Shown here: piece by piece, positions 1 through 14,206 of the stretch | Numbering within the stretch: the stretch's first letter is position 1 | How the letters are laid out: each line of letters starts with the position of its first letter | Assembly (NCBI GenBank): GCA_012295275.1 | Contig: CM022671.1 | Location: 7,996,227 to 8,060,226, forward strand | Source: Chrysomallon squamiferum | Taxonomy: Eukaryota; Mollusca; Gastropoda; Neomphalida; Peltospiridae | Direction of reading: 5' to 3' | DNA length: 64,000 nt | The notes under the pieces: model-generated | What the model saw: only the letters and a program-made list of their open reading frames with translations | Told to the model about the DNA's origin: nothing | Databases searched by the model: none | Position numbers and translations under genes: made by a program

Positions 1-818
1 GATTTTATAAATAAATCAAAAACAGAACCGTATAAAAAAATATCTTCCAAGATTTAATTTATTTTTAAAATACGCTGTGTCTTTTTAACATGCGAAGTTG
101 ATAATTTCATAGCTCCAGTCGATTTGCAAAACAGTTTCTGAGAAGCCTCAAATATCAAGTATAATCGGAAGCCGTTTGACGTCTCGTGAAAGAAATCTTA
201 AGTTGAAGTTCAGTTTAAAACGATATTTATGATCAACACGTTGAATTTTACATATCGTACATATTCTGTCGATTTACTTTTGCTTCTTCATGCCTTTGCT
301 TCTGTAGGTAAATTCCATGCAGATAATGTTATCTCTGGGATTCGTTTTTTTGACCGACCAAATTAATATTGCATACTAAATTCAGATTGTCAAACAAAAA
401 TTACTACATGCTTTCATGAAAATAATAAGTTGTTTATCATCATTATCTTCATTTTGACATGGAAATTTGGATCAGGCCGGGCACATTTTGTTTAAATTTG
501 TGGGTGTGTGAATGTATGCGCGCGCGCGTTGGTAGGTTGGAGTATCGACAAAGGCCATTGTCGGCGAAGCTGAAAAATAATGAATGGTATTGTACGGTAT
601 CAGTACAATGGCGTAGGTTTGCCTGACGTTACTTAAAACGTTAGGACGTGGTGTTTCATTTATTTAAGGCATGGTTTCAGATATAATTTTTTTGTTTGTT
701 TGTTTTAAAGAAGACATTAACATGTGGACCGGGATGATATATCATTTATCAGCAGCAGCATCAGTACAGTTATTGCCGTTGTTATTTAGCTTTCTTTTTT
801 CTTATTTATTTATTTACT

Positions 819-875
<57 letters not shown>

Positions 876-1238
876 TAACGAGATTCCAAATGAGATGCCA
901 CAGAAGTGTATAGTTTCACAGTGACAGTTCTCTCTTCATTGTTCTAGTTTCTCTTGTCAAATTTTTGTCAGTTAAATTTTTTACAATGGATATGTTTGTT
1001 TTAATCATGTCGATCTTCATCATTTTTTAAATTATTATTATTTCTTCTTTTTTTTTTTTTTTTCCTTTTTTTTCTTCTTTTTTTAATTTTTTTTTTTTTT
1101 TTTTTTATCAATTATTTATTTTAGAGTAATAAGATGTTTTTAATTCTTTAATTATGTCGTTGAAATACACAAGATTCTCACACTGAATAGCTAAAATACT
1201 ACTGTTAACTCCTCTACTACTACTGCTGCTGCTATTAT

Positions 1239-1273
<35 letters not shown>

Positions 1274-1571
1274 GTTGTTGCTGTTGTTGTTTCTATTAAA
1301 TATTACTAATCATCGTAGTGGTTTTGGAACACAGTTATTAAAAAGACATGAACAAAACTGAAAAGTTTATATTTCTCTAATGGCTGGATAACATTCATAT
1401 AGGAACATTTTAATAATCATAATTCACTGACGATTAAGAATTAAAATTTATCTTGAAAATAAATCGTTTTTATATATATATATATATATAAAGCCTGCTA
1501 GTGAGTGTCACTGTTAGAATCAAATATTCATAAATTAATCTGATGTGCAACAACAACAGCAGCAGTAATAA

Positions 1572-1602
<31 letters not shown>

Positions 1603-1712
1603 AAGAAAGAAAGAACGAGTTAAAGAAAGAAAGAAAATATTAAACAGTAGAAATTGTCGTGAATGTAATCTTTGAGGGATATTCTGTTTATTATTATATA
1701 ATTTTATTTTTA

Positions 1713-1754
<42 letters not shown>

Positions 1755-3017
1755 GCTTTGTCAGGATGAGCCAACATAAATTACTGCCAATCGACACATT
1801 AGAGGGCGCTCCTTAGTAACAGGTGCTTGTTTCCATGTTCCCTACAGAAATCGTTCCTGCATTCGCTTCCAATACTATTATCTAAATAATTTCAGCATAT
1901 GGGTCATTTGCTGAATTTAATTACCAATTTTTGTATCAATAATGCAATGTAAATAAATAATGTTATGTACTGTATAGTAAATCATAACGGTTATATGCTA
2001 AAATCATTGACATATTTATTTTTACAAGTTGATTATCACGCGCATCATTTTACACTCGACACCGTCGTCCAACAGAGAAGAAAATGTCGCTGTCAAACTA
2101 TATTCCAAATTTATAAAGAAACTGCGTTTAACTTTACGTGAACTTTAAGCATGGGTACTTTTCAATTTTAATACTTTTAATTCCGAAGGATCATTTTAAA
2201 TATTTAGTTATATAAACTGATTATCTGCATTTGATATATATGTCATAAAATAATATGTATATATGGAACTTGATCCGACCTTGTCCTTGGACATGGTTAT
2301 GTGGAATGACAAATGAAAATCAAATTAAAAGTTTTTGAAGCAGTCAGTGTAAGCACATACTATTAATTAGCATCTTTTAAACACATTGTATACTTTCGTT
2401 TGTAATTCGAATTAAAATGAGAACATTTGCTGCTGTTTAATGTAAAAAAAAATGTAGATAAAATGATCATGTAAAACAAAAAGTAATAAATTATTAAATA
2501 ATGGAAGAGAAATTCAAGCCAGTGTGTTCATGATCAAGTACTAATATCATTATGACTTTGTTTGAGTTACTTTCGGAATTTGAATGTAATTATTCAATAC
2601 ATTTGAGCTGTTTACATTTGTTTTTATATTGATTCAGTTAAATGTCATGTAAAACAACAGAAAAGAATGATTTCATTTCATTATTCATATTAGTCAGATG
2701 TGTATTGAACAGTTACCCAAGAGAGTACACTGAGATGACAAAATGATCAAACAACTTGATCTCAAAGTGACCAGTTAATATGAACATGTTAATTAATGTA
2801 CCAGGTTTTATACGATAGAGCTTTCGTTTGTTTCAGCGATGTTGTTTTACCATTATAGTCAAATACTTTATTATCTGTTTAAAAATAGTTATAAATATTA
2901 TGTTTATTCTGAGATAATGGATTTTGTTTAGATTAAAACACACCTTCACGATTTTTTATAATGATGTGTGAATAATAATTTAAAAAATTGGATTGATAAA
3001 TTATTTATTTCTGCAGC
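1..3017. other. Upstream intergenic region of the RING gene
   Basis: No coding exon is recognisable. The stretch holds simple repeats: a TTA array at about 823-876, long T runs near 1040-1110, TAA arrays at about 1241-1272 and 1711-1750, and an AAG array at about 1573-1607. CpG dinucleotides are fairly common up to about 2.2 kb and then become rare, so the transcription start of the RING gene may lie near 2.05-2.3 kb. A possible 5' UTR donor (AGT|gtaagc) is at 2349, but no transcript supports it. Confidence 0.5.
1794..1810 (+). promoter_or_regulatory. CTCF-like core motif
   Basis: The sequence around AGAGGGCGCT matches the conserved 3' half of the bilaterian CTCF core (AG-R-K-GGC-R-S) exactly and part of the 5' half. 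The same core, AGATGGCGC, recurs at 12031 and 32161 on the same strand. This is a motif match by eye only; binding is inferred. Confidence 0.3.
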
Positions 3018-3051
3018 TTTATGACATAGTGTAGTTGCTGTAGGAGTTACA

Positions 3052-5407
3052 ATGGAGACAGATTCTAGTAGCTTCCTAGCCCTCATAGAGGCTGTACTTA
3101 GCTTGGCTGCTCCACCAGTTCCTCGTCCCCGTGATCCAATCGTTAAAGCTGGCGGCTATCCAGAAGATATGTTCCTTCATCTGTCAGAAGAAGACCGAGA
3201 TGAATTTGAATGCACCATCTGGTATGTTCAGTTAGCCATTTCTTAACATAAAAACCTTTTCTGTGTACTGGACATTTGTTAAAATTGGTCATGGTATGTG
3301 CCAGTTTATGGAACTGTTATTATTGTTTGTAGTATCTGATCATATTTTGTGAACCTTCTTCTCATGGTTGTGTGTGTGTGTGTGTGTGTGTGTTTTAACT
3401 GTATAAATATATTCTACAGGAAGTAGCTTATAAATACCCAATAATGTTGAAAGAGTTAAGGAAATTATATTTCCAAATTTATACCATTTGTAGTAGAATA
3501 AAACACCAACTGGTTCTTGAATACATATGCTTTTATTTTGAAATAAAACTTTTATTAAGATTTAATTGAATTAAAAATTTGTTTATACTTTGTAAGTCAT
3601 GTATTCAGGTACAGTTATTTATATTGGTGCTTATATTTTTGGCAGCTATCAGATTCTTAAGAAAGCCATGCAGTGCAGTAACAATCACAAGTTCTGTCAT
3701 AACTGCATATACGTATGGTCAACCAGTGGCAGACACTTGAATCGAACTCGGTGTCCAGTTTGCAGGGTTGATGGACGTTATGAAGAGAATAAAGATCTTG
3801 ATGAAAAAATTGAAAACCTGAGAGTCAGATGCAACCTGAAGAGTTGTAAATGGACAGGGTTGTTGAAGTTTCACGGGAAACACGGGCACACTAATTACAG
3901 TACGACTCCGCAGTCTGGTTTTGAAAGCAAGGAACTACCAGCTCTGTCAGGTCGCATCACCCCTGCGAACAGGTCTGCCAGTACTAACACTCCGAGGTTA
4001 ATGACAAGAACCGGACTGCAGGTTCCACCCCACCACACCCGTCTAAGGACACGGCTTGCAAACAGCCGGGTTAGAAGTGATGAAAACAACAACACTACCA
4101 CTCACAACAACAACAACAGCAGTAACAGTAGCAGCAGCAGTGCAGCAGAGAGTCCAATGGATGTTAGTCTTGGTCTAGGCAGACGTAGTCCACACCTTTC
4201 TACCACCCCCCGTCCACCTGCAACACCGAGGCCTGCTGGTCATGTGACTAGACACAGAGTATCCTCGCTTCCAGCGCTGGTTCGCAGACCTGCAAGAGCT
4301 GGAGTCAGCGTGTCCAGTGCTGATGTCATCTCGTCTTCCATTGCAAGGTCACCAGAGACAACAGCCCCAGAGCAGCTGAGAGAAAGAGTCGACCAGGTAG
4401 ATTATAATTTATCAAACATCAGATCACGTCTTCAGGTAAAGTTCACAGATTGTTTTTTTTTTTAAAAGAATAATAATAATAATAAATAAATTAATTGAAT
4501 GTGATGCATTGATCTGCATGGTAATTTCAGGAATAAAACTAATTATTTGAGGTACAGTTGTTAGAGTATCTAATTTTATAAGTAATAAAAGTGATGATAC
4601 ACTTTGTTTTAATATGTCTCATGATCGTATTTGTATTTTACAGCTGTTTTGGTCTTTTATAACTAGAATATGGAAAGAATGTGAAATATGTTTTATATAA
4701 AATTACACAAAAATATTTTATTTAACATTTGACATATAAAAATACAGGCATAGCATTTATCATTTGAAAAACAATTGCAGTTAATATTTCAGCTACATTA
4801 ACAAATGAATATTCTTGTCTTTCCAAGTATTAAATTGTTAAATTTTATGAAGTGGACAAGATCTCTACTTTTCTTTTATATATATGTACATATGTATGTA
4901 TGTATGTATGTATATATGTATATAAATAATACATAATTTGTTGAAGTAAAAATAGTTTCATCTCTAAAAGCTATATTTTGGTCAGCAAATAAAAATATAG
5001 AAATGATTCTAGTGATCATATCTTGCCACTATTTATAATGATATCAGGAAAAATATACAATTACATGAGAAATTTCTGTATTCAATAATGTTAAATTTAG
5101 AGGTATGCTTTTTTTTTTAAATTAAGAGAAATTTAACTTGACTTTTCTGTATTGTATTTATCTATATAAATAAATTCAGGAAAGCCACAGTCACCTGGAT
5201 GCTCTGATGTCCACATTTGGCAGTGAACTGGAACAGCATCAACAAGAAGTGATCAGCATCCACGTGGAACGTGAACGTCAGCGCCAGGAACAGCTGGACG
5301 AAGTGCGTGAGCTGGGACGTCGTCTTGGACAGGTGGCCTCAGAACTTCGGCGACTACTGAGTCAGCGGCGCACAATACGCGACGAACTGAGCGATTTGCT
5401 TGATTGA
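3052..5407 (+). CDS. RING-finger E3 ubiquitin ligase-like protein with C-terminal coiled coil
   Basis: Three coding exons join in phase: 3052-3221, 3646-4435 and 5180-5407 (TGA), giving 395 aa. The first junction splits a RING cysteine codon (TG|C). The RING lies at about residues 54-102 and is a complete C3HC4: C-x2-C, then C-x3-H-x2-C-x2-C, then C-x2-C ending in CPVCR. After it, VRCNLKSCKWTG looks like the first half of a TRAF-type zinc finger as in NRDP1/RNF41-type ligases, but the rest is not evident. A long Ser/Thr/Asn/Pro-rich linker follows (about 140-310), then a charged Arg/Gln/Glu-rich coiled coil (about 325-395) that may dimerise it. By family knowledge it would transfer ubiquitin in the cytosol; the substrate is unknown. 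A 2-codon upstream ORF (3021-3029) precedes the ATG, and an acceptor at 3016-3017 suggests an upstream 5' UTR exon. Confidence 0.86.
3222..3645 (+). other. Intron 1 of the RING gene
   Basis: A GT-AG intron (gtatgt ... tggcag) of 424 bp, with a GT microsatellite near 3370-3391. It interrupts the RING between the second and third bases of a zinc-binding Cys codon. Confidence 0.8.
4436..5179 (+). other. Intron 2 of the RING gene
   Basis: A phase-0 GT-AG intron (gtaaag ... attcag) of 744 bp, AT-rich, with a GTAT-type array near 4885-4915. Nothing else is recognised. Confidence 0.8.
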
Positions 5408-5622
5408 ATCTCAGACGTCACCAGTATTGTGATATTTTAAACAGCTCAAAGTTTCACTTAAAAAAGATGTTCAGTAACACTGTCTTTATTATCTGGACCC
5501 AGTTGTCTCACAGTTAGAGGAAAAAAAACAACAGATATATATATATATATATAAAAATATAATTTATGGATATGATTACTTTTTTTTTTTTTTTTTTTTA
5601 AAGAATTGATTTGATATTATGT

Positions 5623-5655
<33 letters not shown>

Positions 5656-8600
5656 GATTTATATATTTATTTTTTTTGACGAATTGGGGAATTTTTATTA
5701 TTTTATTTTTCCTTCTGGTTGTTTGCTCATTTTATAAATTGATTTATTTTTTTTTAATATTTTGTGAATTATATCTGATTTTTGTGAATGTTAAATACTC
5801 CTGCAACAGGAATGATAAAATAACCCCCCCCCAAAAAAAATTAAAAATGAAAAATCATCAGCCGTTAATAATGTCTGTACCAAAATAAATAAATAAAAAC
5901 AATAATGAAAAATCAAAAAATTTTAAAATTTATTTAAAAAACAAAACAAAAAAACAAAAAAAATCAACTGAAAAAGATTATTGACAGAGATTAATACACT
6001 AAATGTAATTATCAGCTTTTTTGTTTTGTATAAAACACAGGTGTTATTGTTAACAAATTTATATTTATAGAATTTTTTTTTACCTGTTCTTATTTTAAAA
6101 TTTTAGTATCGGATATTATGGGGCTAAAAGAAACCATTTTTGTTTTTAATATGACATTTGACGTAACAGTATCAGGGTGTCTATCTCTAAATGATATTTT
6201 TGTTATATTTTATTTTAAATAGTATTTCAGAATGAATCTGAATCAGTGTGAAGATTAGCATGATTGATTTATTTTAACAAAACCAATAGATCAGACCACA
6301 ATGACAGTTTTTTTTGCACTATTTTCTTTTTATTTTTGATTATTTTTGTTTTAAAAATTTATTGCTTTCTTTAATATTTAATTATTTTATGTTATTATTT
6401 TCACTTCTTATTTTATTTTTGTTAGCTCTTCGTTGAAAAGATATGTTAGTGCTTTCAGACGTTTATTAACAACACAGTCGTTTCATATATTAGTGCTCCA
6501 GAAAATTTTATTTAAAAAAAAATATTGAAAATTCTGTTATTGGTGTGTGACTGAAATTAATTAAGAATTATTTCCCTTCACTGATGACCAGTGAATTTGA
6601 TAATACTACTATATTACACATTATTTATTTATTTATCTCATTTATTGTTTTCTATATAAATTACAAGAATGTTCATGATATTCCAATATATATATATATT
6701 TTTTTTTTTTAATTTCTAAACTTAATGTTTTGTTTCTTCTCTGCATTTAATTCATTTTTTTAATTTATTATTATTATTATTATTTTTTTTTTCAAGCAAT
6801 ATTTAAAAGAAATGTGATGATTAAAATAAATATACAAATTAAATATTTTTCTGGAGCATTAATTTAAGTCATATTGATGCCTTTGATGTGATATATAAGC
6901 ATTGTGATATGTGTGATATTGTATTGATTTTGAAAATAGTATATATAGCAACATGTACAGTTCACTAGCAAATGATAAACATTTTATTAATATGTATTAT
7001 GGGTATTATTGTTGTTATTATTATTTTTTTTTTTTGGACTATTATTATTTTATAATTATTTTTCATTTATTTATTTTTGAAAAAGTAGATAATATATGTA
7101 TATTGCAGAATATGTCAAAACATATTATTTTTGAGCTTGTATTTGATCAATTCTTAATGTGTGTCTCTTGTTTTAGCACAAGGCTTATATAAAAATAAAA
7201 TAAAATAAATATTAATAATGTGACTGACTACTTACAAATTTGCTCAAAAGACTAGATTGTGTTTTTTATTCATTGCGGTATTTGATGTTATGAGTAATTA
7301 ATTAATGGTAAAGTTGTGGTTGAATTTATTTTCAAACATATACTGAAGAATGATCATTCTTTCTGTACTGGCTCTGAAAATTTCAGATGAAAATTGTTGC
7401 TCAAAACTTCATTTCAACAAAATTCATTCATTCACAATTTGCATAAAATTCCATTTTGGTTTCTGTTCTCAAATGGCTGATTTTTTGAATGTCCAACAAC
7501 AACTTAAACAACGTTTCATTCTAAAAAATAACAAATAAATAATTTATTTTTTGTCAATATTATAAAATGTCATATTATCAATTATATTTAATGTAAAATT
7601 AATTGTGTAATGTGTCTGTGTATATATTTGTATGTATATATGTGAGAAAACGGGTTAACAAGAGAGTGATTGTCTGAGATTGAGAGAAGGATGGGATAGG
7701 TGTGTGGAATGAGTGAAGAAGGAAGCAGTACATGCTGAAATTGTGTGAATTACAAACTAAAATTTTTTTTTTATGTAGCTCTAATATTTTGTAATTTATT
7801 TCAGGGCAAGTGAATTAAAACTTGCTTACGATGTGTGGGTTTATTTAATGTTTAAATACTTAATGATGTCTTTTTGATTCTGTTTTTGAGGCTTGTTCCT
7901 CTTGTGTGAAACTATGCAGAAATATTAAAAATAAACTATGTCAGTATTTTGAAATTTATTCCAGGTTTATTTAGTGTATAAATTTATTGAGATACGGTCT
8001 GGGCACTTTGATGTGTGGCCAGTCTACACACATTGTTTCATGAAAAATTAAATAATAAGATATATCATTTAATAAATTGTAAAATAGTTTTATACTGAAG
8101 ACTTAAACATTGAAAGAGCAGGTGTGACAACACAATTTGGTTATTAAATTATTTAAAAATAAATAAATAAATAAATAAATAATAGTAATAATTACTGTGT
8201 TTTAATTTTTACTACTAAAACGTTTCTTTTATTTTTATTTTTTTCTGAATTGTTCAAATGTAAATTATCTGTACATAAATTGTTTTGTGTGTGACTTAGT
8301 TCTTGTCTATGTTTTTGTTTAAAGTGGGGGTAAAGTTTGATAATGATTTTGTAAATAGTTACAATTTGAAAGACAGTATTTACAGGGTTGAATATTATGA
8401 GCGAGAGATTATTTTCAATGTTAAACAGTATTTAAGGTTTTTTTAAATTTATCTTTAATGTACTAAGTGGATAAATATGATCATTAAATCTTTGAATGAT
8501 GGATCCTGTAAATCAAACAATGCTTTTTTAATAACTGTAATTTTTATTTTAAGTAAAAAAAAAGAAACAGTGAGTGTGTCATTTTAAAATTTTTTTAGAA

Positions 8601-8980
8601 ACATAGTTAAAAATTGTTTTAAATAAGTGGGTTTTTTTTGTTGTGAAGGAATGTTGTTTTTTCTTTTTCTTTTTTTTTTTAATTACAATAATAAAAAAAT
8701 AAATAAATAATAATAATAATGTCTTATATAGTTTAAATCTTGGTAGCAAATACCAACCTGACACCTAAATGTAGTTTTTGTTTGTTTTTTTATCTTCTTT
8801 GTTTTTTATTTTTTTATTTATTTTTTTTATATATATATTTTATAAATCATTTTCTTTAATTTTGTTGGTTTTTTTCTTTAATATAAATATCTCCAGAATA
8901 ACATAAAATCTATTAAAATTCTCAGCTTGGGAATATTAAATTTTATTTTCTAATTTATTAAATGTTTTAAAAGTAAATTT

Positions 8981-9012
<32 letters not shown>

Positions 9013-11825
9013 CCCTCCCCATAAATGAACTGGCAGCTTCTGTTGGGTTTCATATACAATGAAGATTGCTTTCTGTAATAACTTGTGAGGTTATAAATGA
9101 GCAATTAAAACCACTGTTATCCAGTACAGATATTGTTTTTTAATTTTGGTTTAACATTAATATTGATAGATTGATTTAAGACAATGTTTTTGACAGATTA
9201 AATGTTGGTGTTCATGTTTTCTGGTATTTCTTCTTTGCTCATTTATTTATTTAATTTACTGTCATATTATTTGTTTTATATATGTAATGAGTAAAACTGT
9301 GCACATAATTCTACAAATCAGTGCATATCTCAGTTTGTGTCTAATATGCAGAACAAAAGATTGTTAATATTTTATGTTTTTTAACAAAGACAGACAGGGT
9401 TTTATGATCATATTTAATGAGTTCTAGTTTTTCAAATATTTATTAAATTTCCAATATTAAATACTTAGAATCTCATTCTGTCACTTTATTTTATTTTATT
9501 TTTTGTTCTAGTCTTTGGTTAATGTTTTTCAAATAGTTATTATTATGAGTTATAAAACGAAATTTCAGTTCATTAGAATTTAACAGTATTTAAATGTTGT
9601 GTGTCGTATTAAAATAGGTCTAGAGACAATCAGTAATTAACAAATATGTTTTTTGCTCTTTGATCTGGAATATGATTTAACCAATATAAAGTTTTAGATA
9701 AAGGAATTTGAGGTTTAGTATTAAATATGTTTTTGAAATTAACTTGACAAAGGCAGTCAGTCATCATAACTGAATCAAATGTAGTCGTCTGTCTGTCTGT
9801 CTGTCTGGTTCTGTCTATCTGTCTTTATATTTGTGTGTGTGGATGTGTGTGTGTGTGTGTGTGTGTGTTTAAGGTTTTATGCTGAAAATATGATGTCAGA
9901 TATTTGGATTAGATGTTTTAAGCTTATGAATCCAGCTGTCAGTCAAATGTTATTAGGGACATGTCTGGACTGTATTTGACTGTCTTGTATTTCTAACTGT
10001 ACACTTGGTCTCTATCTACGGTCTCAATGTATTAAAATATTGATCTACATACAGCTTATACAGTGCATTCACATTTCAAGTAACAAGACAGACAGTAATT
10101 TAAAAATTAATAACTGCTGTTTTATTATTCATATTCTGACTGTACTTTGACAAAACCCTCAGCGTTTCAGATGAAATATTAATGATGACTGATTGTCCAA
10201 GTAAAGCAAAAAAAAAACCTAATTTGTTTGAAGGATACTTAGTTTATAAATTTCATTAATATGTAATCTTTGATTATGTTCATTTAATCGTTTTATTTTT
10301 CAATAGAGTCCAGATATGTGAAAAAAAGATGAAACAAAACAAAAAAGACCAAAAAATGAAAAATGAAAATCAAAGTATGTACGTTTTGGTTTAAATTGTG
10401 ATTATTAACTATGCTACATTTCACTTAATGATTTTAATGTGACATAAGACATAAGAAGTGTTGATACATTTTGATTTTTGATTTTCACTGTGATATATTC
10501 CAATAATTTGGTTTTGTTTATAACACCTTTTGATGAAATACATTTGAAAATCATGTTTGTTTTTGTTTTTTTTTTTCACATAAAATATTTTTTAAAAATG
10601 AGAGAAAAACCGTTTGACTTTTGCAAGGCAGTAAACATCAAATATTATGCTTAACAACAGTAGAATATCTACCATAATCCATTTTTTATTCCATAATTTA
10701 TTATTTATTTATTTTCGTTTTATTATTTTAGTATTATTTTCAGTTCTCGATTTTCATATTTTATTTAATTTCAATTTATCTGTTTATGTCAGATACTGTT
10801 AAAAATGTAATCCAGTTATATAATTATACACCCTGAATAATTTTAAAATTAAAAAGACAACATATAATTATGTATATTCAGGTTTGACAAATGATATATT
10901 TTGGGACTGAGGTGATAAACATTCGTGCTTATTAACACGCACAGACACGCACGCACAGATACCTTAACAATCCTAAGCCTATCTATATAAACAAGCAATT
11001 GGAACAGTTATTATAATTGCATTGAGAATTAATTTATTTAGAGAAATATTATATTATTTATATTTATGTTTTCGACATTCATTTTATTTTTATTTTTTTT
11101 CATTATTCTGAAATGTTAGTTTTCTCTCTCTCTCTGACTTTCTGCGCGCGCGCGCGCACTTTCACAAACGTACCTACTATACATCACAAATAATTTTGTT
11201 AAATTTATTATTATTATTATTATTTTAAATCGTCTTTCCAGTAAACTAAATTATATTAAGAATTACTTTCAGAGAAGGGATACAAATATCTCGAGAAATC
11301 AAAGTCAGCCAAATAAAATGTATTATTATACAATGAACAATATTCCCACAGTCGTCTTTGCTGGAGGTATGTAGTTATTGTTTAACAGTTTTTATTAACA
11401 CCAAACTCGGTTTAAAGCTATGAGTCACTGCAACGTAGGAGGTTTGAACACTGAACAGTCTTCAGATGGATTGCAGGAAAAAGTGACCTTTGGTTATTTC
11501 AGTTCTAAGCATGGCAAATCATTGCCTTTTTTTTTCTTCTTTTCTTAAAACAAAAATACATAAATAAAATAAAAAATAGATTAGTATTTTTTACGTCTGG
11601 ATATTAGGTGTTTTAGAGGTATGGTACAGATACTAGTATCTTGGTACCTCTTCCTGACATCCAGTATTTCACTGATGATACATTAACTATTTCTCTTTAT
11701 AATGGAACACTTTATACCTTGGTTAAACAGTTACCTTCTTCCCTCTCTGAAATCCTGGATTTACCCCTAGATACATTTTTTTGTTTTATTAATTAATCCA
11801 TTTTGATATTTACAATACCGTATAC

Positions 11826-11830
<5 letters not shown>

Positions 11831-11896
<66 letters not shown>
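11831..11896. repeat. (AG)33 microsatellite
   Basis: Uninterrupted AG dinucleotide array of about 66 bp. Confidence 0.97.
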
Positions 11897-11899
<3 letters not shown>

Positions 11900-12030
11900 A
11901 AATACCAGTTTATTGAAAGCTGGGTGTTCTAGATAAGTTATAAATACTTCAAACAACACATTAAACAAGTGACGTATTTCAATGGACACGAGTTGTCCTC
12001 CTTTTCGGCGTGTCGACTTACCTGGACGAC

Positions 12031-12039
12031 AGATGGCGC
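12031..12039 (+). promoter_or_regulatory. CTCF-like core AGATGGCGC upstream of gene 2
   Basis: The nonamer AGATGGCGC lies in a local CpG-rich patch (about 12005-12085) roughly 0.9 kb before the gene 2 start codon. It shares the AG-R-K-GGCGC core with 1801 and 32161. It could equally be a promoter element; binding is not shown. Confidence 0.3.
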
Positions 12040-12909
12040 GATTTGTTATTGTTAACGCAGCCCGTTGGGCGCGTCCTGTGTTGAAACTAATGATGAACTA
12101 AATATAGACATATTACCTCTTAACTGTGGACTTAACTTCGTGAGCCATTTTCTCCTGGCGAATTAATATTTGTTAACTTTCTCTTCGTAAGTATTTACCT
12201 TTACACCGGTTCATGCCGATTGCGATTTATTTCATTGTAATAATGTGCTACCTGAATGAACATTTCAAAAATTTCTTCGAATGTAATGTAGCATTGTAGG
12301 TCAACATTCGTATGGATCTGTTACATCGAATATTTTAAACATGACTGGCACGCTGTTTGAAAATTACTAATGTGGCGAAATTCATTTTGAAAATTAGATA
12401 TTATAAATAATAGGTTTTTTGTTGTTGTTGTTGTATGTATTAAATATTAAATTAAATAAAATAATAATAATAAGAAAGAAAGAAAGAAAGAACAAAAAAA
12501 AAAAAATATATATATATATATTTATTTTTGTTCTATCTCATTGCAACATATAACTGTGACAACGATGAATGAATATTATCTATATAAATAAACGAACGTA
12601 AGACTTTAAAATCATCTTGCTTATTTCAGCAAATGACGTCCGTTTCGGATCCGTTATTGTTGTGACCGCTAATCTGACATAACTGTCAGCTTACACAACT
12701 GACTGACCAGTCATGTGACTCATTAATTAACTGAGTGGACAGGTGAAAGTCTTAACGGGCGGCTTCTGTTAGAGGACAGGTAAATCGGAACGCCGCCACC
12801 ATCACCAGGTATTTCGACTTCCAGGTGAACTGGGTCATTCACTGTGGAGGTGCAGAATTCAATCCCCAATCAAGTGAAAAGGACAAAAGGCAACAAAGAG
12901 AACACGAAA

Positions 12910-12988
12910 ATGGACAGGATAACAACAACCGTTATTTTGTTATATTTGAACGTTTACACTGCTCTTGGAGTCGATCCAACAAAGCAAT
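12910..12988 (+). CDS. Signal-peptide exon of gene 2
   Basis: 26 codons plus one base (T) before a consensus donor gtaagt at 12989. It encodes the start Met, a hydrophobic core (TTVILLYLNVY) and a likely cleavage site after TALG. It ends in phase 1, like the signal exons at 34491 and 43084. Confidence 0.85.
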
Positions 12989-14174
12989 GTAAGTATACAA
13001 AGAAAATCTAAATAATTATTCTCATTTACATTTTATTTTATTTTTGTTTATTATAAAAGGTACTGCATTAGAAAGAACATTATAAAACGCTTTCCACCAC
13101 TGTATAAATTAACTGCACGACCGTCTTTTTTTTATATTCTCCGATATCGAGGACAAATACATAAAATAGCGTTTAGGGTAAAAAGAGGCATAAATTATGT
13201 ATTAGTGAATGTTGGGATTGGGGTGACTGTTACTAAATGATTTATCTTGGATAACAATATTAAAATACGTTTTCTAAACAGTCTATTTAAAAAATAATAA
13301 TAATAATAATAATAAATACATTTTTAATAAAAAATTAAAAATAAAAATAAAAATTTAATAAAAAAACAAAAAATAAAAAATAAATAAATAAAATAAAATA
13401 AAATACAACTGTAAAACTTTACTGGAAAGTTTGTCATTGGGGAATCATATTAACCTTGTATTACAGCTTTTAAAAAACGTGTTTTGAAACTGTCTTGACA
13501 TGTTAATAATTTTGAGCCATGTTAAAATTCAAGGAAAGTTATTGCATATGGTGGTAATACAGCAAGGAAAGAAGCCAAGTTATTTAATATACAGTTGAAT
13601 TCTGATTAATATTTATATCCGAACAGAAACATTAAGTGTAAATTCTGCTTGTGATTTAGCTGTTTATGTAACTTGCCTCAAGCAAAATTATTACGTAATG
13701 CTGTATTAAATTAAGAACGTGCTAGGAATATTTTAGTCATCGTCAAAATATAGATATATATATTTCTATAAAAAATAGTATAACGAAGTATTGCCAGCAT
13801 TTCTAATGAAATAGATAAAGTTTCTGTATGTATGTATGGGTGAGTGTAAATATATATGATGTATCATCTATGTAGGTATGTATGTTTGTGTGTATGTATG
13901 TGTATATATGTTAAAGTTTAAAATACTATTATGAAAAAAAGAGAGAAAAAAACAGGCAGGCAGACATACATAGAGATATGCAGACAAAATTACTTAGTGC
14001 AAAAGTATTTACAAGTGTGACAAAGTGATTTTGTACGTTGTCTGAGGTCACAGTTTCTGACGTTATCCTACGACGACATCCTGTTGTTACGTACTTGTAC
14101 TCGGCTAGACACGGAAGTATCCGTGGTATGCTAACTTCGACGTCACGTTTTCATTACATTCGATTTTAAACGTA

Positions 14175-14206
<32 letters not shown>

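Larger units (their letters stand above)
5408..12909. other. 3' UTR of the RING gene and intergenic DNA up to gene 2
   Basis: No convincing coding exon. Many AATAAA motifs occur (for example 5885-5900 and near 7930), so the 3' end of the RING transcript cannot be fixed. Homopolymer T runs lie at about 5580-5655 and 8983-9012. There are CTGT and GT arrays at about 9787-9870, a GC run near 11145-11158 and a GA array at 11831-11896. CpG is scarce to about 10.9 kb and commoner afterwards. The last 900 bp before 12910 probably contain the promoter and 5' UTR of gene 2. Confidence 0.55.

Noticed and set aside
671-913. 80-codon frame ending in poly-tyrosine
   Set aside because: Produced by the TTA/ATT array; no coding character outside it.
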